From: Rhynchopus euleeides
Taxonomy: Eukaryota; Euglenozoa; Diplonemea; Diplonemida; Diplonemidae
DNA: 64,000 nucleotides
Assembly: GCA_963210315.1 (NCBI GenBank)
Contig: OY723285.1
Coordinates: forward strand, 1,922,001 to 1,986,000
Reading direction: 5' to 3'
A model generated the notes under the pieces. The model was not told where the DNA came from and ran no database searches. It saw nothing but the letters and a program-made list of their open reading frames with translations. Positions 56,101-64,000 of this stretch are shown here, one piece after another. The stretch's first letter is position 1. Each line of letters opens with the position of its first letter. The position numbers were made by a program, and so were the translations under genes.

Positions 56101-56997
56101 CACGGTGGGATCTTGTAAATTTTACATGTATAACTACAAGTATAATACATGTATTTTACATGTATAATACTTGCATGTCAACTATTATGCATGTATAATA
56201 CATGTATATGCCTGAAATATACATGTAAAATACATGTATATCAAGTAAAAATACATGTATAATACTTGCATGTCAACTATTATACATGTATTTTTACTTG
56301 ATATACATGTATTTTACATGTATATTTCAGGCATTTACATGTATTTTACATGTATAATACTTGTCATGCAAGTATTATACATGTATAATACTTGCATGAC
56401 AAGTAAAATACTTGCATGCAAGTAAAATACATGTATTTTACTTGCATGCAAGTATTTTACTTGTCATGCAAGTATTTTACATGTATAATACTTGCATGAC
56501 AAGTATTATACATGTAAAATACATGTAAATGCCTGAAATATACATGTAAAATACATGTATATCAAGTAAAAATACAAGTATAATAGTTGACATGCAAGTA
56601 TTATACATGTATAATACATGTACCGTATACGTAAATATTTTGGAACGTAAATATTATGGAACGTAAATATTTTGGAACGCTGGTGGGTTGGCGTTCCAGA
56701 TTTTTTTTGTTCCATAATATTTACAGGGCTTTCTGCGACTCGGGGACTTGGACCAGGTGATCGGACGGCATACAGAGTCCCTGACGGGACCTACTCGTGC
56801 ACTTTTCGCGCGATTCCTGAGCCAAGCCATCCTCACCACCGAGTCCCCAACTGGCCCTGTAAATATTTTGGAACGTAAATATTATGGAACGGACCGGCCA
56901 AAAATGGGCCCGTTCCATAATATTTACGTTCCATAATATTTACGTATACGGTATATACTTGTAGTTATACATGTAAAATTTACAAGATCCCACCGTG
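56101..56997. mobile_element. A3: palindromic foldback element inside B2, carrying D4
   Basis: Ends CACGGTGGGATCTTGTAAAT and complement, CA duplicated at 56099-56100 and 56998-56999; B1 shows the empty site (TTTGTCACCCCC on its complement). About 566 bp without D4. Centre of symmetry at ACATGT near 56431. No gene. Confidence 0.92.
56623..56951. mobile_element. D4: 329-bp MITE inside A3
   Basis: Full-length D in the orientation of D3; TA at 56621-56622 and 56952-56953. Confidence 0.92.
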
Positions 56998-57269
56998 CAC
57001 CCCCATTTGACCCCCCCTAACCCCCCCCCCCCCTTGAGCGGTGTCTAAAAACAGCTTCCTGCCCTTCTCCGGGGGAAGGGAAAAAGAAACGGGATGAGGG
57101 GGTGTTGTGTGCGCCCCTCGTTTTCACCGTGGGGATGTCCCGGGCCCCCGGACTCCCGCCCCCCCGCCCCCAACGGAGGTTTCTCCCCTCTTCTGAAGAA
57201 TGGGTCTTCTCAGAAAAAAAAACATCCGAATTTTTTTGGGCGCCCCGTCCTGACTATGTGTATGTCTTA

Positions 57270-57631
57270 CTGGGGGGGGGCAAATACAAGCATACATGCT
57301 AATACAAGCATACATGCGAATACAAGCATATTATGAAAATCCGGATTTAAATAAAATTTTCAGGCTAATAGAAGCATATATGCTTCTATTAGCCTGGTAG
57401 AAAATATTGGGTATTTTTGGGGTTTTTGGGGGGTTTCCACCACAAAATATCAATTTTTTCTACCAGGCTAATACAAGCATGTATGCTTGTATTAGCCTGG
57501 TCAACAAAAATTGGGTTTTTAGTATGCTTGTATTCGCAGTATAGCCATTTATAATTTTTCCAGAAAGCCCCGCATTATGCGAGCTGGCACGCTTAATACA
57601 AGCATATATGCTTGTATTTGCCCCCCCCCAG
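57270..57631. mobile_element. M: 362-bp palindromic TIR element, TA target duplication
   Basis: Ends CTGGGGGGGGGCAAATACAA and complement; TA at 57268-57269 and 57632-57633. Inside, AATACAAGCATATATGCTTG-type palindromes and CAGGCTAATA/TATTAGCCTG pairs repeat, an architecture like A and K but different sequence. No gene. Confidence 0.85.
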
Positions 57632-57633
57632 TA

Positions 57634-58917
57634 ACGCAACTTCCCACTTTGTTCATAGCCTGGGTGATTGGGGGTAGGGGCTGCCCTGTGCGAGAGTGCG
57701 CAGGGAAGCGGTGGAGGGGTGAGAGGGGTGGCAACCAGGGACAGTGGGTGCTAATGAAAAACCGGTTTGCAAAACCGGTTTTTCAAAAAAAAAAAACTAT
57801 AAAAAATTTCGGGAAAATTCCACTTTTTTCCCGACTATGCCCACCCTGCTTAGGGGGTACACAGGTCACCTGGACACCAATAATGGCCCCACTACGAACC
57901 GCGATTGACCCAAAGAGTCCAAGAACGCGAAGGAGAAGGCCAGATGTTCGCTACCGTGGCCTCCGGCGGCTGGGGGGCTCCGCCCCCCAGACCCCCCGCT
58001 GTGCTGTGTGCCTGTCGAGTGGACATATGTACCGTTGGTGCACCATGGCAAGTGAGAAACGGCACAACACCAGGAGTACGACATGGTCGTGAGTGAAGAC
58101 GGAGTACGTGCAGACTACCCCACCCCTGCACACAAGTCTGTACGACTTCCTCGTTGTCCACTGGCGATCGACATTGCCTCGCCGGCGCTGTTGGAGCACG
58201 AAGTCCGGGGATTCCCCTTCAGCCCCCCTGTCCAGCAGTGGTCTCTCAAGGGCGTGGCGTGCACCTTCTGGCACTCCTGACCTACAGTTCCTGAGACAGA
58301 TCCATGGCTGGAGGCACGGCCGGGATGGTGTTGTAGCAAAGGACACCTGCTCTCCCAGCACCTCACACATCTCCAACAGGGTGTATGTGGGGTGCTGTGT
58401 GAGGTGTCCGTCGGCTTTATGAAGCAACCAAAGTCGGGATGCGGGCAGGTACCCCGCTCACCCCATACATGGACAGGAAACCCCAAAACGGCGCCAAAAA
58501 ACGAAAAACGGGAAAACCGGCAAAAACCGGCTTTTTTGCAGAATTTGGAAAGCCACCCACTATCCCTGGTGGCAACGGCAAAAAGAAAAACCATCCGTGC
58601 CGAGGGATATCGTGCGGGCAGACATGTGCAGATCGTCGACAGGTCCTCCCCGCCCCCCGCTCCTCTCCCACATACATTCTGAACGATTTTTGGCCGCGTT
58701 CGCAGCGTCCCCTGGTGAGAGGTCACTGTTTCGTGTTGGTGGCGTTGCCTTACATCGGCCCTTCCTCCCCCCTCCCCTTTTGTTGTTGAGTTGGTCTCGC
58801 CAGAGAGACGTGCAGGGGGGGCGTGCTGCTATTTTATGTGCGTGAGTGATATCTCCCGCCACTGCCACTGCCACTGCCCAGTTTGATTTTGCGCGAGCCC
58901 CTTTTACACACGGGATA
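57634..58917. other. Intergenic; repeat remnant, no supported gene
   Basis: Short inverted AAACCGGTTT motifs near 57760-57785, the inverted partner of a segment of I (57944-57996), and a minus-strand frame (57951-58427) with protein-like composition (TYTLLEMCEVLGEQVSFATT) but no recognised domain. Confidence 0.4.
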
Positions 58918-59575
58918 ATGTCTACCTTGCGCTGCGGTGACCAGCCGATTGACTGGGCAGAGATGAGCGCTAAGCTGCCCTCCAGCAGGAGCCAGGAGCA
59001 CAAGCAGAAGCGCAAGGCCATCTTCAGGGAGCTCGACATGAATGGGAACAACTACCTGTCCCTGGCAGAGGTGGACAAGGGTGTGCGTGACGTGCTGGAG
59101 TGCGACACCCTCTTCGTCTGCAAGCCTGCCATCATCCGCGCCTTCAACTCGGTGAAGGACCTGGCCCCCGCACACACCCCACTCGGACGACTATGTGACG
59201 CGCAGGGAGTTCCGCATGCTGCTGGTATGCCTTGAAAGTGTATCGGTGCGAATGGCTTCGGCTCGTGTTTTTGGTCTTCTTGTTTGTTTCACCACACCCC
59301 ACCCCACACCCTACCAACAGGTGGCGCTGCGTCAGATGTTCGAGCTGTGGCACATGTTCGAGATGGTTGACACTGGTGACGACAGGCGTGTGGACTTCAG
59401 TGAGTTCGAGCAGGCGGTGCCGCTGCTGCAGAAGTGGGGTGTTGCAATTGATGACCCTGCCGCCACCTTCAACGAGATCGACACCAACGGCGGGGGGCAG
59501 ATCCTGTTCGACGAGTTTGTGGCGTGGGGTGTGAAGAAGGGCCTGGACCTGGAGGATGACGACGACGAAGAGTAG
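58918..59575 (+). pseudogene. Calflagin-like EF-hand gene, copy 3, frameshifted
   Basis: Exons 58918-59224 and 59321-59575 by comparison with copies 1 and 2, with the intron (96 bp) at the same place. Exon 1 is 307 rather than 309 bp: two bases are missing between 59180 and 59181 (copies 1 and 2 have four bases CGCN where this has two), so the frame is lost before the conserved SDDYVTR region. Exon 2 is otherwise intact: EF loops DTGDDRRVDFSE and DTNGGGQILFDE, tail DLEDDDDEE. Either a recently dead gene or a sequence error. More diverged than copies 1 and 2 are from each other. Confidence 0.8.
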
Positions 59576-59650
59576 GCTGCACACGGAGTGGCGCAGCAAT
59601 GGCGGCGCACAAAACGTTGCCTCGATACTTTCCCCACCACACACACACAC

Positions 59651-59839
59651 ACACGCCCACCCCCCCCTCCCACACCTGGCCGTATCCCCAAATCCCCCAG
59701 AACTGGAATTCTGACGACAATCAGTATTCTTCTGCTATCTTTCGCACTGCGCTCCCTCTTGCCTTACATATACACGTTAACCGTTTGTTTTATAGCGTGT
59801 GCAGGCTGCACCGAGCGAGCTCTGATGATGCACACACAC
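59651..59839 (+). repeat. 189-bp direct repeat, left copy
   Basis: Matches 60347-60535 with one visible difference (GGAATT versus GGGATT). Starts ACACGCCCACC and ends in a CA tract. Confidence 0.85.
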
Positions 59840-59993
59840 ACACACACGCCCACCCCCCCCAGAGGGGTGGCAGCAAGCGGCCCAGCAATGGACTGCCAGC
59901 AGCCGGCAAGTCAACGCCCGGACAGGACGGTCATGGGAACGACGGGGCGCTGCTCCCCGGACTGCCCCCCCTGGAGCCAGACGGAACGCGAAG

Positions 59994-60284
59994 ATGCTTA
60001 CCTGCGCTCTGCACTGGAAACCCCGCTGCGTGGACTGCCGGCGCCGGCGCCTCTCGGAAGAGGACTGCTGCCGGGACCACCACGGGAAGAACGACGGCTT
60101 GCAAGTCACCATGGAATTTTGCAAGACGCATCGCATGGGCCGGTGCGGGGACTGCCACAGCAGTGCGAAATCACTCACACACTGTTGCGGCACGCACCAC
60201 GCTGGCTATGCCTCACGCCCTCCTCGGAGTGGCACTGAGTTGGCCCCACACTCTAACCCGAGTGGGGCATCCGCTGTGACGTAG
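59994..60284 (+). CDS. Small Cys/His protein with a perfectly spaced 27-residue tandem repeat
   Basis: 96 codons. Two tandem units follow C-x2-H-x4-C-x2-C-x9-C-C-x2-H-H: CALHWKPRCVDC then CCRDHH, and CKTHRMGRCGDC then CCGTHH, with RC-x-DC shared. Ten residues separate them. Such spacing suggests two treble-clef-like zinc-binding modules. No family recognised. It may be one exon of a larger gene, because upstream frames also contain Cys clusters (CSPDCPPW). It lies between two 189-bp direct repeats. Confidence 0.5.
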   Translation: MLTCALHWKPRCVDCRRRRLSEEDCCRDHHGKNDGLQVTMEFCKTHRMGRCGDCHSSAKSLTHCCGTHHAGYASRPPRSGTELAPHSNPSGASAVT

Positions 60285-60346
60285 GGGTGGGCGGGGAGTG
60301 GGCACAGATCCGCGCAGGGTTACCCACTTAAAACCACTATCACTAC

Positions 60347-60535
60347 ACACGCCCACCCCCCCCTCCCACACCTGGCCGTATCCCCAAATCCCCCAGAACT
60401 GGGATTCTGACGACAATCAGTATTCTTCTGCTATCTTTCGCACTGCGCTCCCTCTTGCCTTACATATACACGTTAACCGTTTGTTTTATAGCGTGTGCAG
60501 GCTGCACCGAGCGAGCTCTGATGATGCACACACAC
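60347..60535 (+). repeat. 189-bp direct repeat, right copy
   Basis: Second copy of 59651-59839. The pair may be a tandem duplication of ~696 bp or terminal direct repeats of a small element. Confidence 0.85.
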
Positions 60536-61839
60536 GATCCAACGCGGAGCTGGTCTCAGGGCATGCAGTCCACATGAACGTCTTCGAAGGGGGGAGGGGG
60601 TGTTCCTCCCTCCCTCTTTTGAGCGATTTGCGTGGTTAATTCAGTCGGCTTCTTTGCTGCCTGCTGGATCATCCCGAACAGGCCCTCCGGCAGGCCACCC
60701 CTGAAAAGAAAATCGACAGATCTGGAAACGGATCCCGCGATTGTTTCTGTTTCGCATTTTTTCCCCCTCACGTCCGACACTTCGCGAGGCTTACCCCCTA
60801 CGTTGCCCCAGTTTTGTTCGTACTCACGTACTCCCTCCACTGGCCAACTCATCAGCGCGAACCAGCTTCCTTGGAACTCAGGGTGATCAAGTCCTGAGCG
60901 GAGCCACGCAGGGGGGTAAATTTGAAAAAGAAGACACGGAACGACTCACAACCCGAAAATAAGAATGAAAGGTCTGCCTGTTCTGGGTGCGGAGTGGGCA
61001 CTGTTCAACCCAACCGCTGGAAAACCGTCCCAGGCTCTAGCAAAAAGTCAAAGGAAGATAAAAAGACAGGCACCGGAGAGTCCTTAGCAGCTGTGGGCTT
61101 CCTTAACCGTGTTGGGCCCCCGCTCTTTAGCGGGCCCGTGTGTTGCTGTGCCCGTGTGTGTGCTTCCGTGGAGGGAGGGGAATGCCTAGTGGGAGTCGCG
61201 AGATGCCGCCCGTAGTCCGGCTCAAATTTCAGCGGCCGGACAGGATTTCCAGCCATTTTGGGTGAGGCCATCCCTCCCCAAAGTCGCATCCCACCGGCCG
61301 ATATACCCGCGTTCCGAATCCCGACCCAGGGGTATCCAAGCTTCGGTAAGGCTTGGGTGGGATTGAAGACCACTGCAAGCCTGAAGCTGAATGGTTGAAG
61401 TACCTCGCTGTGCCCAGTTCCCCTGCTGCAGCCAGGTAGTGGGCTGCCTGACTGATGAGAGTGAACAGCGGGATGTCCTGTGGGCGTCCAACGCGCGACG
61501 CGGAGACTATCCACTTCAGAAGAATATCGCTGTGTGTGTGAGACAGGGGGGTAGTGTCACCACATCAAGAGCGAGCGAGAGTGTGGTGCTCCCCGGGGTG
61601 AGCAACACTGCCCCCCCAATAACGTTCACATATGTGCGGTGTTGTATGCTCTGGCATGTGCGGCACCACACTCCCCACCCACCTCCCACACCCCCCGCCC
61701 CCATCCTACGTTCTACTCTTTATCCCCCCGCCCCCATCCGCTCTATTTTTTTCTTTGCACTCCAGCTTTATGGTTGGGTTGTGAATCGACAAGAAGTAAA
61801 ACACAGGGGAAGGGGGGAGGAGGAGGAGGGGCGATTCTG
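60536..61839. other. Intergenic, no supported gene
   Basis: A minus-strand frame at 60556-60852 looks protein-like (GGLPEGLFGMIQQAAKKPTE) but has no known domain. The rest is unremarkable. Confidence 0.45.
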
Positions 61840-61893
61840 ATGTTTTTGGGGTTCGGTGGAGGTGTGGGGAGGGCGCGGGGGTGGTGTGTTGGC

Positions 61894-64000
61894 ATGCGCG
61901 CTGGCCGAAAACGGGGGATAAAAGACGTGACGCATGCTGTCGACATCGGGATAGACGAGAAGCCCGACAGGCTGAAGCTCGAAGCACGCGAGGCGTTCCG
62001 CTACCCTGATGGTGTGCGGGAAGAGGATGTGTATCTGTCGGTGGGGGGCAAAGCGGTGTGTGGCGACGAGCCTCTGAGCCATGCAGGTTTCGAAGCCGGA
62101 TGTGTAGTTCGCGCCACCCTCTGTCCCGACCGTCACCTCGATGCGGTGCACAGGGGGGAGAAGCGGCTGTGGGAGGTCCCGCTGTGGGTGACGACACGTG
62201 ATGAGATCCTTCAAGCAGTTCGGGCGTTGAGGGACGAGTGCGACGACGGGGAAACAGTGCCAACCTGGTTGAACTATGCGCACACCACCGTGAAGGGAGA
62301 TCGTGAACTTGTTCTTGCTGCAGTTCAAGAGTATGGCGGGGAACTGCAGTACGCACACGACAGTCTGAAGGGAGATCGTGAGGTCGTTCTTGCTGCAGTT
62401 CAACAAGATGGGTCCGCACTCGAGTACGCAGACGATATCATGAAGGGAGACTGTGAGATCGCTCTTGCTGCAGTTCAACAACGTGGGTCCGCACTCAAGT
62501 ACGCACACGACAGCCTGAAGGGAGATCGTGAGATCGTTCTTGCTGCAGTTCAACAATATGGGTTCACACTAGAGTACGCGGACGACAGCCTGAAAGGAGA
62601 TCGTGAGATCGTTCTTGCTGCAGTTCAAGGGTACGGCGGGGGCCTGCAGTACGCACACGACAGCCTGAAGGGAGATCGTGGGATCATTCTTGCTGCAGTT
62701 CAAGAAGATGGGTACTCACTCCAGTACGCAGACGACGGCCTGAAGGGAAATCGTGAGATCGTTCTTGCTGCAGTTCAAGAAGATGGGGGCTCACTCCAGT
62801 ACGCACACGACGGCCTGAAGGGAGATCGTGAGTTCGTTCTTGCTGCAGTTCAACGAAATGGGCTTGCACTCGAGTACGCAGACCGCAGCCTGAAGGGAGA
62901 TCGTGAGATCGTTCTTGCTGCAGTTCAGGGGTGATGGGTCGTCAGGGGAGCGGACCTGGCGACTACGGCTGGCACCTCCACGTGGTGAACCCTGGGGGCC
63001 TTTGCGAACAGACCGTTGAGGTAAGCTACGCTGCACGCTTTGGCTTAAGGTAGCGCATTGCGTGTAGGCTGGATGTATCCCTCTGGAGACCCGGTGTTTC
63101 GCTTAGGCCGCTAAGACCAGTCAGGCTGCACGCGGCGCTCATGAAGCGCGCCGCGTGGCCAGAAGAAACTGTGGGCGGCAACCGTGTTACGTGTTTTTCA
63201 CCGGGGCGCGTGGGACTAGTTTAACGCACATGCGCACGTGGGACAAGTTCACCGCACACGTGGATCCTCCGGCTTTGCCTTCCTTCGCCTTCCTACTTTT
63301 AGTTCTTTTTCACCACGATCTTTTGCCCGTCACCTGTTGTTCGACCAGTCGAGCCGCGACCAGGAACGCCTCTGGAATACCCTGTGGTGGTGAGTGTCCG
63401 TTCGTCCTGTTTAGACCAGCCGTTGTTCCCGTCTTCTCCTTTTTACGCCCACTGGGTTGGAGTTGATCAGTCAATCGTTCATCCGACCGCAGCATTATGC
63501 GACCGGCGCGGTGTTAACAAACGAGTGCATTAATCGTATTTTGTTGCACATTGCTTCCTTCCTTTCTACCTTTTAGCCTTTTCCCGCCAGCCCACAGAGA
63601 TAGGAGCACGCTCTCCCTTTTTATTGCTGTTCTTGCTGTTAGCTTTTAGCTGGGTCCGCCCCGGCGAAGACCGGCGTCTTCTGGCCGTCTGGGGGGTCTG
63701 GCAATTGCGCCGGGCTCCCTGGATCCTCTGGATGAGTCAGTCTATAAACAAAATCAATCCGTTCTTGCTGCAGTTCAACAATATGGGTTCGCACTCGAGT
63801 ACGCACACGACAGGCTGAAGGGAGATCGTGAGATCGTTCTTGCTGCAGTTCAAGGGTACGGCGGGGAACTGCAGTACGCACACGACAGCCTGAAGGGAGA
63901 TCGTGAGATCGTTCTTGCTGCAGTTCAACATGATAGGAACGCACTCTGTTACGCACACGACAGCCTGAAGGGAGATCGTGAGTTTGTTCTTCCTGCAGTT
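61894..64000 (+). CDS. Ubiquitin-like plus DUF4116-type repeat protein, interrupted by an insertion; runs off the window
   Basis: Start at ATG 61894 (MRAGRKRGIKDVTHAVDIGI) or 61840. An N-terminal ubiquitin-like segment (LEAREAFRYPDGVREEDVYL, then GGKAV and the closing CVVRATL) is followed by nine 25-residue units of the form ALEYADDSLKGDREIVLAAV then QQYG; the DUF4116 family consists of such units. The frame stops at 62934 only because of an insertion at 62928-63759. From 63760 the repeats resume in the same frame (VLAAVQQYGFALEYAHD) and reach the right edge. Copies are nearly identical at DNA level, implying recent expansion. Function of DUF4116 unknown; a ubiquitin-like domain suggests protein-interaction or degradation roles. 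Confidence 0.75.
62928..63759 (+). mobile_element. 832-bp insertion with 18-bp target duplication
   Basis: Flanked by CGTTCTTGCTGCAGTTCA at 62910-62927 and 63760-63777. Removing it and one copy restores the repeat gene's frame. An 18-bp duplication and an A-rich right end (ATAAACAAAATCAATC) fit a 5'-truncated non-LTR retroposon or SINE in plus orientation. No domain found in it. Recombination between repeat units is the alternative, since the duplicated sequence is part of the gene's own repeat. Confidence 0.65.

Larger units (their letters stand above)
54971..57017. mobile_element. B2: second B element, interrupted by A3
   Basis: Reverse orientation relative to B1. TA at 54969-54970 and 57018-57019. 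Removing A3 and its 2-bp duplication leaves exactly 1148 bp, the length of B1. Differences from B1 in the coding-like core mostly change amino acids, so there is no sign of selection on a protein. Confidence 0.92.

Noticed and set aside
62280..62927. 75-bp tandem repeats considered as satellite DNA
   Set aside because: They keep one reading frame and encode a 25-residue DUF4116-type unit, with a ubiquitin-like domain upstream.
63000..63030. GTAAGC inside the 832-bp insertion as an intron donor
   Set aside because: It is not at the junction with the coding repeats, and the 18-bp duplication explains the interruption better.

Overview
Eukaryotic nuclear DNA, probably from a free-living flagellated protist. 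Evidence for this: short spliceosomal GT-AG introns in several genes, secretory-pathway enzymes with signal peptides, three EF-hand genes resembling the flagellar calcium-binding protein calflagin, an ankyrin-kinase-PARP fusion, and many nested eukaryotic-type DNA transposons. The calflagin-like cluster leans towards Euglenozoa (for example a diplonemid), but this is inference from a few families; no rRNA, tRNA or spliced-leader gene was found to fix the taxon. Genes are GC-rich and gap sequence is full of long poly-G/poly-C runs.

Layout. 1-5.75 kb: minus-strand non-LTR retrotransposon with OTU protease, APE-type endonuclease, reverse transcriptase and, in a shifted frame that runs off the left edge, a zinc motif and RNase H (Dualen/RandI-like architecture). 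5.98-8.92 kb: secreted YHYH-sulfatase fusion. 10.5-14.8 kb: secreted/membrane protein with three CAP10/GT90-like units. 14.8-29 kb: gene-poor repeat region with foldback and terminal-inverted-repeat (TIR) elements, many inserted into one another, and a larger element at about 25.66-28.57 kb with C2H2 zinc-finger ORFs. 29.1-30.7 kb: FAD amine oxidase. 31.7-36.2 kb: second nested-transposon region. 37.7-41.2 kb: ankyrin-kinase-PARP gene with three introns. 44.45-45.19 and 46.25-46.55 kb: two unrecognised small genes, one secreted and repetitive. 47.9-50.0 kb: SRP54 with two introns. 52-54 and 58.9-59.6 kb: three calflagin-like genes; a transposon cluster at 54.4-57.6 kb separates the third, which carries a 2-nt frameshift. 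61.9-64 kb: ubiquitin-like plus DUF4116-type repeat gene, split by an 832-bp insertion with an 18-bp target duplication.

Most informative features: (i) a set of mobile elements whose ends, target-site duplications (TSDs) and order of insertion can be read to the base, including a B > A > D nest whose outer element, once the insert is removed, equals its second copy in length (1148 bp); (ii) elements that are palindromes made of smaller palindromes; (iii) two dispersed copies of a ~198-nt sequence with a conserved multi-branched fold and a T5 run at the 3' end, a candidate structured RNA or SINE. The host genes show no operon-like logic: SRP54 is housekeeping, the calflagin genes suggest flagellar calcium sensing, and the sulfatase and GT90 proteins suggest extracellular glycan chemistry.
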